The position numbers and the translations under genes were made by a program. A stretch of 12,942 nucleotides of DNA from Candidatus Alectryobacillus merdavium (lineage in GTDB: Bacteria > Bacillota_I > Bacilli_A > RFN20 > CAG-826): assembly GCA_017694735.1 (NCBI GenBank), contig JADIMN010000016.1, positions 1 to 12,942 on the forward strand. Direction: 5' to 3'. Shown one piece after another: positions 7,469 to 12,942 of this stretch (position 1 is the first letter of the stretch; each line of letters starts with the position of its first letter). The notes beneath the pieces are model-generated. The model did no database searches. It was given only the letters and a program-made list of their open reading frames with translations, and was not told the DNA's origin.

Positions 7469-8351
7469 ATTAAATAGTGTTTTTCAAAATCGATACAGAA
7501 TTGATAGATACATTGGAAAAGGTGGAATGGCAGATGTCTATAGAGCCACCGATTTAATCACGAGAAATAATGTAGCTATTAAAATTTGTCGAGATGACGT
7601 TATGAATAAAGAAGAAATGTTTCAAAGATTTTTATATGAAATAAAAATTGCTTCTGCTATTCAAAACCATTTTAATATAGTTAAAATTTACGATTACGGC
7701 AAAACCGTTGATGGTTTACCATATATGGTGACAGAGTATTTAAATGGTCAAACTTTAAGAGATATTATTGATATAAAACGAAATATGTCTTTATATGAAA
7801 CCTGCTATTTAATGAGTCAATTATTAGATGGTTTAAATGAACTTCATTCAAGAGGAATAATTCATCGAGACATAAAACCTCAAAATATATATCTTTTACC
7901 AGACAACAGAGTTAAAATTGCTGATTTTGGTATTTCTATTTTTGTTTCTGAGGTATCAAATATTAATGAAGTAAATAAAATTGTTGGAACACCACAATAC
8001 ATTGCACCAGAAATTGCTCTTGGCAAAAAAGCTTCTTTTTTAAGTGATATATATTCGGCTGGTATTACATTTTTTGAATTATTAGTTGGCTTTGTTCCGT
8101 TTAATGGGGAAAATCCTCAAGAAATTTTAAATAAACATATAAATTCACCTTTGCCAAATGTTTCTAATTATAGAACTTCCATTCCAAGCGCGTTAGTAAA
8201 AATTGTAAATAAAGCATGTGAAAAAAATACAAAATTACGTTATCAAAATGTTCTTGAGTTTAAAAATGATATAATAGAATTATTAAAAGATAAGAAAAGA
8301 CTAAGAACTCAAAATTGGTTTGAAAGACTATTTGGTTTGAAAGGAAAATGA
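7461..8351 (+). CDS. PrkC-type Ser/Thr protein kinase without transmembrane or PASTA domains
   Basis: A Hanks-type kinase domain fills nearly the whole 296 residues. The glycine loop is GKGGMADV (19-26), the ATP lysine K41 (VAIKI), the helix-C glutamate probably E60, the catalytic loop HRDIKPQN (135-142), DFG at 155-157, and GTPQYIAPE (176-184) at the activation-loop end. Ser/Thr sites before GTP, the usual autophosphorylation place, are few (SEVSN near 163-167). Classical PrkC/StkP carry a membrane helix and PASTA repeats that sense muropeptides; this protein ends at about 296 with WFERLFGLKGK, a short basic amphipathic stretch, and no hydrophobic helix. It is therefore probably soluble, perhaps membrane-associated through that tail (inference). 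The GTG start at 7461 overlaps the phosphatase end by 8 nt and follows a GGGAG Shine-Dalgarno (7449-7453). Its position between prpC and rpe matches prkC in Bacillus, with rsgA missing. Confidence 0.93.
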   Translation: MIELNSVFQNRYRIDRYIGKGGMADVYRATDLITRNNVAIKICRDDVMNKEEMFQRFLYEIKIASAIQNHFNIVKIYDYGKTVDGLPYMVTEYLNGQTLRDIIDIKRNMSLYETCYLMSQLLDGLNELHSRGIIHRDIKPQNIYLLPDNRVKIADFGISIFVSEVSNINEVNKIVGTPQYIAPEIALGKKASFLSDIYSAGITFFELLVGFVPFNGENPQEILNKHINSPLPNVSNYRTSIPSALVKIVNKACEKNTKLRYQNVLEFKNDIIELLKDKKRLRTQNWFERLFGLKGK

Positions 8352-8995
8352 TGAATTTAATCTCTTGTTCAATTTTAAATATAAATTTTCTAGAAATTAA
8401 AAGAATCTTAGCAAAGTTATACTCACATAAGATTCCTCTTTTACATTTTGATGTAATGGATGGGAACTTTGTTGATAACTTAAGTTTTGGAGCAGGTGTA
8501 TTAAAATCAATTGTTTCTTATAAATATAAGTTTGTATATGATGTTCATTTGATGGTAAGTGATCCAGCAAAGTTAGTAGATGATTTTATCCAAGCTGGAG
8601 CATCAATTATCACTTTTCATGTAGAGTCATATGATTTTGATAAAATTAAAATCTTTTCTTTAATTAAACATATTAAAGAAAAAGGAATAAAAGTTGGTCT
8701 AAGTATTAAACCTAAAACAGATATTTCTTGTTTAGTAGATTATTTACCTTATATCGATTTAGTTTTAATAATGTCGGTTGAGCCTGGATATGGAGGACAA
8801 AAATTTATTGAATCAAGTTTATTAAAAATTAAAAAATTAAAAGATTACATAAAAGAAAAAAATTATCCTATTTATATATCTGTCGATGGTGGTGTAACTA
8901 GTGAAAATTCTAAAGCTATTAGAGAAGCTGGAGCAGATATTTTAGTAAGCGGCAGCTATCTTTTAAATAATATTAGAAAAGGATCTAAAATGTAA
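8348..8995 (+). CDS. rpe: Ribulose-phosphate 3-epimerase
   Basis: Rpe interconverts ribulose-5-phosphate and xylulose-5-phosphate in the cytosolic pentose phosphate pathway. The 215-residue TIM barrel shows the family motifs: ISCSIL (5-10), the metal/catalytic HFDVMDGNFV (33-42), DVHLMV (65-70), H91, MSVEPGYGGQKF (142-153) and the phosphate-binding VDGGV (179-183) with SGSYL (201-205). The metal His/Asp residues H33, D35, H67 and D180 are all present. Two ATGs occur in tandem, at 8348 and 8351. The Shine-Dalgarno AAGGA (8341-8345) is 2 nt from the first and 5 nt from the second, so 8351 (MNLISCSIL) is the more likely start. Either way it overlaps the kinase stop codon, indicating coupled translation. 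Confidence 0.95.
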   Translation: MMNLISCSILNINFLEIKRILAKLYSHKIPLLHFDVMDGNFVDNLSFGAGVLKSIVSYKYKFVYDVHLMVSDPAKLVDDFIQAGASIITFHVESYDFDKIKIFSLIKHIKEKGIKVGLSIKPKTDISCLVDYLPYIDLVLIMSVEPGYGGQKFIESSLLKIKKLKDYIKEKNYPIYISVDGGVTSENSKAIREAGADILVSGSYLLNNIRKGSKM

Positions 8996-9672
8996 TGAAT
9001 TATATATTTAGTGCTGTTTTTATTCCGGTTTATATTATATTAAGTATTTTATGTGTTACTTTATTAGTTAAAAATTTTAATTTTAATTATAAAGTTAATT
9101 ATAGTTTTAAAAGATTTTTTCCTTTTGAGATTCATAATTTTAAAAGCGATGGATATTTGACTACTTTAAGAATTTTTTATTCATGTACAATATTTCTTCC
9201 TATAATTTTATTGGTATTTTTATTAATTACTGCCGATTACAACAGGGTTATTGATCTTTATTTAATTGTTTCTTTAATATTATTAGGAATTTCGCTAGTT
9301 TGTGAGTTTTTACTTTTTATTACAAAAACTTTAAACATAAAACTTTTCTTAAAAGAATTTTTAATAAGATATTTATCTATGCTTGCATCATCTTTATTAG
9401 TAATCGTTGGTTGTGCTACAGATATTGTATTTCATAATGCAGCAAATATTATCGCAGATATTATTTTTATTGTTTTATTCTCGATTATCTCAATACTTTT
9501 GTTATTTATGGCATTATCAAAAAAATTATCGACCTGGTATATTATGGATAAAGATGAAAAAGGAAAAAGTGTTAGACCAAAAGTTATTTATTTAGCTTAT
9601 TATCAATGGATTATATATTTTATTGAAGTTGTTTCAGTGGTGTTAATTGCGATATTATTTATGGTTAAGTAA
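8995..9672 (+). CDS. Unknown integral membrane protein with about six transmembrane segments
   Basis: I do not recognise a family. The 225 residues contain about six hydrophobic segments at roughly 3-25, 60-82, 86-109, 125-146, 149-175 and 203-224. Between segments 1 and 2 there is a basic, aromatic-rich loop (about 26-58), and between 5 and 6 a charged loop (177-198, KDEKGKSVRPK). There is no cleavable signal peptide with a clear site and no catalytic motif. The ATG at 8995 shares one base with the rpe stop (TAATG), so translation is coupled to rpe. It is the last gene of the operon and takes the place of thiN in the Bacillus order, but is not similar to thiamine pyrophosphokinase. A transporter, a membrane-anchored regulator or a lineage-specific protein are all open. 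Confidence 0.8.
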   Translation: MNYIFSAVFIPVYIILSILCVTLLVKNFNFNYKVNYSFKRFFPFEIHNFKSDGYLTTLRIFYSCTIFLPIILLVFLLITADYNRVIDLYLIVSLILLGISLVCEFLLFITKTLNIKLFLKEFLIRYLSMLASSLLVIVGCATDIVFHNAANIIADIIFIVLFSIISILLLFMALSKKLSTWYIMDKDEKGKSVRPKVIYLAYYQWIIYFIEVVSVVLIAILFMVK

Positions 9673-9678
9673 AATAAA

Positions 9679-9698
9679 AACATCTTTTTAAAGATGTT
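9679..9698. terminator. Probable bidirectional intrinsic terminator
   Basis: AACATCTTT (9679-9687) and AAAGATGTT (9690-9698) form a perfect 9-bp stem around a 2-nt loop. It is followed on the plus strand by a T-rich run (about 9699-9710) and preceded by A-rich sequence that is T-rich on the minus strand. It sits between the stop of the operon's last gene (9672) and the stop of convergent rpmB (9705), so it can serve both. Confidence 0.85.
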
Positions 9699-9704
9699 GA
9701 TATT

Positions 9705-9896
9705 TTATTTTGCTTCAGATTTTTGTAAAGTTCTATAAGCTCTTGCAGACATTCTTACTTTATATACTTGACCTTCAATTTCAATTTTATATGTATGTAA
9801 GTTAACATTCCATCTTCTTCTAGTATGTCTTAAAGAGTGTGATCTTGTATTTCCACTTAATGGACCTTTACCAGTAATAGGACAAATTCTTGACAT
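9705..9896 (-). CDS. rpmB: 50S ribosomal protein L28
   Basis: L28 is a small basic protein of the large ribosomal subunit. The 63-residue product shows the family pattern: MSRICPITGKGPLSGN at the start (CxxTGK with the following G-N), the SH at 19-20, RRRWNVNLHTYKI (26-38, usually KRRFxPNLQ) and KVRMSARAYRTLQK (46-59), equivalent to the VxVSxRALRS ending. A strong Shine-Dalgarno GGAGG (9907-9903) lies 6 nt before the ATG at 9896. It is transcribed opposite to the rpe operon, as is rpmB in Bacillus subtilis. The single N-terminal Cys indicates the zinc-free type. Confidence 0.97.
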   Translation of the reverse strand: MSRICPITGKGPLSGNTRSHSLRHTRRRWNVNLHTYKIEIEGQVYKVRMSARAYRTLQKSEAK

Positions 9897-9926
9897 AATT
9901 AACCTCCACTTACAAAACGCTTTTAT

Positions 9927-9955
9927 ATTATATATTAAAGATACTTTTTAAGCAA
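9927..9955 (-). promoter_or_regulatory. Predicted promoter for rpmB
   Basis: On the minus strand TTGCTT (9955-9950) and TATAAT (9932-9927) are separated by 17 nt. The predicted start is near 9920, giving a leader of about 24 nt that includes the Shine-Dalgarno. The -35 begins only about 7 nt downstream of the stop of the next gene on the same strand, which has no visible terminator. Confidence 0.65.
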
Positions 9956-9961
9956 GAATAT

Positions 9962-10402
9962 TTATAATTTGATGGTTGGAAATTTTTGAACGAATTCTTC
10001 TCTTGTTAATAAGTGATCGCAATTTTTATAAAATACATCCAATAATTTTGCATCTTTATCAAGAGTTATAAACTTAAGTTTTCCCTCTTTTGTATAAAAA
10101 GTTAATGATTTATGCTTGATAGTGTACGGTTCATCAATATAAATTACATCACTAAATTTGAATACATCAACCCGATTAAAACGAGTTACAATACATTCTT
10201 TATCTGTATATTCTAATTTATAAGTTTTCATAATTCCGATAAGTAAAATTGGAGTTACTAAAACCCAAACAACAATTATAATTATCGATTTAACATCAAA
10301 TGTAATACCACATATTGGAAAATATACCGCTATAAAGACAACTATCATAAATACAATTGTATATAGAATTGTTTTTCCATGTGATACTCGTAATTTTTTC
10401 AT
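9962..10402 (-). CDS. Small membrane protein with two transmembrane helices and a PH-like C-terminal domain
   Basis: The 146-residue product has no assigned function. Two hydrophobic segments lie at about 11-32 and 39-58, followed by a cytoplasmic strand-rich part (61-118). Its pattern (YKLEYTDKECIVTR, then VFKFSDVIYIDEPY) resembles bacterial PH-like domains, in which a membrane hairpin precedes a small beta domain; this is a by-eye resemblance only. The C-terminus (119-146) is helical and ends REEFVQKFPTIKL. The frame is open upstream to 10453, but I prefer the ATG at 10402 (MKKLRVSHG) because the extension would run through the promoter. A -10 TATAAT (10414-10409) stands just 6 nt before this ATG, so the mRNA is probably leaderless, and no Shine-Dalgarno is present. 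It is divergent from the Wadjet genes and could belong either to that locus or to the rpmB side. Confidence 0.7.
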   Translation of the reverse strand: MKKLRVSHGKTILYTIVFMIVVFIAVYFPICGITFDVKSIIIIVVWVLVTPILLIGIMKTYKLEYTDKECIVTRFNRVDVFKFSDVIYIDEPYTIKHKSLTFYTKEGKLKFITLDKDAKLLDVFYKNCDHLLTREEFVQKFPTIKL

Positions 10403-10486
10403 GGATTTATTATACAATATAAAATAAGATAAATGTATAAAAAAACTATACAAAACTTGAATATTTTAGTATAATGTCTTTTGTAT
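10403..10486. promoter_or_regulatory. Shared divergent promoter region of the PH-like membrane protein and jetA, with a central dyad
   Basis: In 84 nt both genes have a consensus TATAAT next to their start codons: 10414-10409 (minus) and 10470-10475 (plus). For jetA, TATACA at 10447-10452 makes a -35 with a 17-nt spacer. For the minus gene, TATACA at 10439-10434 is the best -35, with a longer 19-nt spacer. These two hexamers are the arms of an inverted repeat, TGTATA-N7-TATACA (10434-10452), placed between the two promoters where a regulator could control both. Part of this symmetry could follow simply from AT-rich promoter sequence. Confidence 0.55.
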
Positions 10487-11911
10487 ATGATGAAGTTATT
10501 TGATATTTTACCTGATAGATTTTTCTCTATATTAAACGGAAAAAATAGAGAAATATATGCTGAAGCTCTTTTATTACTATATAGATTAATAAACGAAAAT
10601 GACATGTATGTCAAAAAAGACGAGTTTTTAAGAAGCATAAAAGAAAAGCTAAGTAATGAAATTAATTCTTTTTCCATTGAAGAAGAAAACGAATTTGATG
10701 ATGAAGAAATTTTGACTACATTTTCTGCTAAAGCAAATTTAATTTTAAGACGTTTAGAAGAAACCGGTTGGATTGAACTTGCTATAGATCCAGATAATTC
10801 AGAAGAGTTTATCATTCTTCCAAGTTATTCTATTATTCAAATTGAATCATTATTTAATATTGTAAATGAATCTAGTGAAGGATATTCAAGTTTAGTTCAT
10901 ACAACTTATAGTGAATTATTATTAGAAGATGAAAATAGAGATGAATTTATGTATGCAACCTTGTTAAGAGCATATGAAAATACAAAGAAATTAAGAGTTG
11001 ATTTAATATCTTTGTCTCATAGCATTAAAATTTATCAAGGTCGTTTAAATAAGTTATTTACTTCAAATGACGTTTTACATTCATATTTTGATAATTATAA
11101 GGAACTTATTTCTGATAGACTCTACCATCCTTTAAAAACTTTTGATAGTGTTGCAAGATTTAAAAGACCAATTATTAATATTTTAGAGTCTTGGATAAAA
11201 GATGAAGAAGCAATGAAAATATTAATTAAAGAAGCTTTAATTTATTCTAAGACTTCTATTGATCCAAAAGATGTTGAATTAGATATTATTTCAAAAATAA
11301 ATTATATTACCGATATGTATAGTCAATTAAATAAAATGATTGATAACATTGATAAATCACATAGAGACTATACAAAATCTAGTACAAATAAGATCTTATA
11401 TTTAAATAATACTAATAAGAGTATTAAAGGTTGTCTTGAAACAATACTTGTTGGAGTAGGTAAGTATAAACATGATTATAAAATAATAAGAGATATTTTA
11501 TCTAACATGCAAAATTCTATCAGTCTTTATGAAAATGGTTTTATAAATGCTGATAGTGTAACTCTTCCATTTACAAGAAAATACTTACATTCTGATGCTC
11601 CACTTGAAATTATGAATTTTGATGATGCTAATGATTTTGCTATGCAATCATTCTTAGATGGTATCAATAGCATGTTTACAAATGATAGTATATTTGGATT
11701 TATGAGAGAAGCATTTGCTGATGCTGATGAATTAAAAGTAGAAGATATACCACTTCCAAATTTTGATGCTGTTATTTTATTGATTTTAGCAACTATTAAA
11801 AAAGATGATCCAGATTGTTTTTATACTGTAGATTTTGAAAGTAAAGAAAAAGTAAGATCACAAGGTTATATTTTACCTAAATTAATTTTTAGAAAGAAAA
11901 AGCAAGCTTAG
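10487..11911 (+). CDS. jetA: Wadjet type I anti-plasmid system, JetA (kleisin-like subunit)
   Basis: Wadjet JetABCD is an SMC-type complex that extrudes DNA loops and cleaves small circular DNA such as plasmids. JetA is the kleisin-like (MukF-like) subunit bridging the SMC heads. This 474-residue protein has the family's opening (MKLFDILPDRFFSIL), an N-terminal winged-helix-like part to about 110 with SAKANLILRRLEETGWIEL (about 82-101), and a long helical middle from about 130 to 380. It ends with a conserved-looking C-terminal part (LPNFDAVILLILATIKK, then a PKLIFRK tail). No membrane or catalytic motif is expected. Tandem ATGs at 10487 and 10490 follow the -10 by 11-14 nt without a Shine-Dalgarno; MKLFD (10490) matches the family opening best, and a TTG at 10481 is less likely. 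Identity rests on the opening, length and order with jetB and jetC. Base composition resembles the flanking genes, with no sign of recent transfer. Confidence 0.88.
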   Translation: MMKLFDILPDRFFSILNGKNREIYAEALLLLYRLINENDMYVKKDEFLRSIKEKLSNEINSFSIEEENEFDDEEILTTFSAKANLILRRLEETGWIELAIDPDNSEEFIILPSYSIIQIESLFNIVNESSEGYSSLVHTTYSELLLEDENRDEFMYATLLRAYENTKKLRVDLISLSHSIKIYQGRLNKLFTSNDVLHSYFDNYKELISDRLYHPLKTFDSVARFKRPIINILESWIKDEEAMKILIKEALIYSKTSIDPKDVELDIISKINYITDMYSQLNKMIDNIDKSHRDYTKSSTNKILYLNNTNKSIKGCLETILVGVGKYKHDYKIIRDILSNMQNSISLYENGFINADSVTLPFTRKYLHSDAPLEIMNFDDANDFAMQSFLDGINSMFTNDSIFGFMREAFADADELKVEDIPLPNFDAVILLILATIKKDDPDCFYTVDFESKEKVRSQGYILPKLIFRKKKQA

Positions 11912-11926
11912 CAAGAGGGAGTAAAT

Positions 11927-12580
11927 ATGTTTGAAGAAGAATATTTAAAATTAACAAAACAAGAGCAAGAAAGTTTTGCTGTTACTATTAATCATTTATT
12001 AACTCATTCTTTTATTGTTAGAGATTCTTTTGATAATAAAGAAAAGATTTTTAAAATTAATCCATTGTATCGATTTTGTGAGAGAAGATTTGATTTAATA
12101 AATGAATATTTATATATTATTGGTTATCAAATTGATAAAGATATTATTTTAGGTGTAATTTCTCTAAGTAATGTATATAGTGAAAATAGAATTAAAATAG
12201 ATCGTGAAGCTTCTTTGCTATTGTATGTTTTAAGATTAATTTATGAAAGTGAGAAAAATGAATCTGCTCAAACTACATCTGCTGTTTATATTACAACTCC
12301 AACTTTAATTAAAACAATGCTTGAATTTAGTGTTCCATATCAAGGAAAAAGATTGAGTGGTAGAAGTCTTGCAAAGTCACTTAGACTATTAGCAAATAGA
12401 AATATTATTAGTAAAATTAGTGGTTCATATGATGAAGGAAACGTTACTTTTTATATATTACCTTCAATTATGTACGCTATTGATAATAATAAGATTCAAG
12501 CTATGGCAGAAGCTATTGAAAAAATTAATCTAGAAACTAGAAAAGTAGATCTCTCTAAATTTGAAGGAGGTGAAAATTAA
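11927..12580 (+). CDS. jetB: Wadjet JetB (DUF4194, KITE-like subunit)
   Basis: JetB is the MukE/KITE-like dimeric subunit that binds the kleisin JetA in the Wadjet complex. At 217 residues it has the DUF4194 layout: an N-terminal helical and winged-helix part (1-80) with FKINPLYRF (42-50) and FDLINEYLYIIGYQI (55-69), then the core DREASLLLYVLRLIYESE (92-109), typical of the family. A second winged helix carries LSGRSLAKSLRLLANRNII (143-161) and the beta wing TFYILPSIMYAI (174-185). The ATG at 11927 has a Shine-Dalgarno AGAGGGAG (11914-11921) and follows jetA by 15 nt. Its TAA shares one base with the jetC ATG, so the three subunits are probably made in coupled stoichiometry. Confidence 0.92.
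   Translation: MFEEEYLKLTKQEQESFAVTINHLLTHSFIVRDSFDNKEKIFKINPLYRFCERRFDLINEYLYIIGYQIDKDIILGVISLSNVYSENRIKIDREASLLLYVLRLIYESEKNESAQTTSAVYITTPTLIKTMLEFSVPYQGKRLSGRSLAKSLRLLANRNIISKISGSYDEGNVTFYILPSIMYAIDNNKIQAMAEAIEKINLETRKVDLSKFEGGEN
12564..12572 (+). promoter_or_regulatory. Strong Shine-Dalgarno for jetC inside jetB
   Basis: AAGGAGGTG lies 7 nt before the jetC ATG at 12580 and inside the last codons of jetB. It is close to a perfect anti-16S match and the strongest ribosome binding site in the window. This fixes the jetC start and suggests reinitiation at the TAATG overlap. Confidence 0.9.
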
Positions 12581-12942
12581 TGAAAACTGCAACAAAATTT
12601 AAAGTCATTAATTGGCACTATTTTTGGAACGAAAGTATTGATTTAAAACCAATTGTATTTTTAACTGGTAATAATGCTAGTGGTAAATCAACTTTAATTG
12701 ATGGACTCATGGTAATTTTGTTAGGTGATACAAGTGGTAGATATTTTAATAAAGCTGCAATGGAAAAATCTAACCGTACTCTTAAAGGATATTTAAGAGG
12801 TGAAATCGGTGATAATGATGAAGGCGGCTTTAGATATTTAAGAGAAGGAAGATTTACTTCATATTTAGCGGTTGAATTTTATGATGATTTAAATAAGACG
12901 TATTTTACAATGGGATGTCTTTTTGACTGCTATGATGATGGT
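12580..12942 (+). CDS. jetC: Wadjet JetC (SMC-like ATPase), N-terminal 121 codons only
   Basis: JetC is the SMC/MukB-like ATPase of Wadjet. The reading frame is open from the ATG at 12580 to the right edge. Residues 29-39 (TGNNASGKSTL) are the Walker A motif of the N-terminal head. The following stretch is characteristic of JetC rather than generic SMC: LLGDTSGRYFNKAA (47-60), RTLKGYLRGE (66-75), a Gly/Asp turn and FRYLREGRFTSYLAVEFYD (84-102). The start MKTATKFKVINWHYF carries the family's NWHYF. Full-length proteins are about 1,100 residues with hinge and coiled coil, so most of the gene is outside. jetD, the TOPRIM-type nuclease, should follow downstream. Confidence 0.95.
   Translation, partial: MKTATKFKVINWHYFWNESIDLKPIVFLTGNNASGKSTLIDGLMVILLGDTSGRYFNKAAMEKSNRTLKGYLRGEIGDNDEGGFRYLREGRFTSYLAVEFYDDLNKTYFTMGCLFDCYDDG

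Noticed and set aside
7466..8351. Mycoplasma-type code with TGA read as Trp
   Set aside because: Two genes end in TGA and reading through would add only a few codons, so those ends alone do not decide. However, all Trp residues use TGG and no in-frame TGA interrupts any conserved protein.
9407..9595. Plus-strand 62-codon frame within the six-segment membrane protein
   Set aside because: It is an alternative-frame shadow of a hydrophobic coding region without its own start signals.
10481..10486. TTG start for JetA two codons upstream of the ATG
   Set aside because: The predicted transcription start falls at about 10482, and the family opening MKLFD begins at the ATG at 10490, with another ATG at 10487.
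10399..10815. Minus-strand open frame across the start of jetA
   Set aside because: It overlaps the conserved N-terminal part of jetA and both promoters. Its Ser-rich composition is typical of an antisense shadow of Glu/Asp/Lys-rich coding sequence.
1..12942. CRISPR arrays, tRNA or rRNA genes, insertion sequences, integrases
   Set aside because: The gaps between genes are short and hold only promoters, one terminator and inverted repeats; no direct repeat arrays, cloverleaf-like segments or transposase-like ORFs were seen.

Overview
The window is very AT-rich, roughly three quarters A+T by eye, and densely coded. It reads like a chromosome segment from a low-GC Firmicutes/Tenericutes relative, such as an uncultured Bacilli or Mollicutes-type lineage. 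Every recognisable protein stays open with TGG as its only Trp codon and no in-frame TGA, so the standard bacterial code (table 11) fits better than the Mycoplasma/Spiroplasma code. The gene order is a thinned version of the Bacillus subtilis rqcH–gmk–(rpoZ–coaBC)–priA–(def–fmt)–rsmB–rlmN–prpC–prkC–(rsgA)–rpe–(thiN)–rpmB block. Names in parentheses are the genes missing here.

Layout. At 1-1000 (minus) lies the 5' two-thirds or so of an rqcH/NFACT gene that runs off the left edge. From a divergent promoter region (1001-1121), a compact plus-strand operon runs to 9672: gmk, priA, a DUF1904-like small protein with an acidic tail, an RsmB homologue whose catalytic motifs are all lost, rlmN, a PP2C phosphatase, a Ser/Thr kinase, rpe and a six-segment membrane protein. 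Most junctions overlap or are separated by 1 nt, so translational coupling is likely. A hairpin at 9679-9698 ends this operon against the convergent rpmB (L28, minus). Upstream of rpmB, on the same strand, is a small two-segment membrane protein.

From 10487 rightward, divergent from that small membrane protein, comes a type I Wadjet anti-plasmid locus: jetA (kleisin-like), jetB (KITE-like) and the first 121 codons of jetC (SMC-like ATPase). It continues past the right edge, where jetD would be expected.

How the genes work together. The main operon combines nucleotide supply (gmk), replication restart (priA), ribosome/rRNA functions (rsmB-like, rlmN), reversible Ser/Thr phosphorylation (the phosphatase and kinase overlap) and pentose phosphate metabolism (rpe). 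The Wadjet genes are a separate defence unit placed where B. subtilis has asp23(yloU)–fakA after rpmB.

The most unusual observations are: (i) the intact RsmB pseudoenzyme, with both catalytic Cys positions and the SAM-binding motif replaced; (ii) consensus -10 boxes 6-11 nt before the start codon of four transcription-unit-leading genes, predicting leaderless or near-leaderless mRNAs; (iii) motif drift in PriA (DEEF instead of DEEH) and RqcH (DK instead of DR); and (iv) a Wadjet locus with a shared, dyad-containing divergent promoter region.
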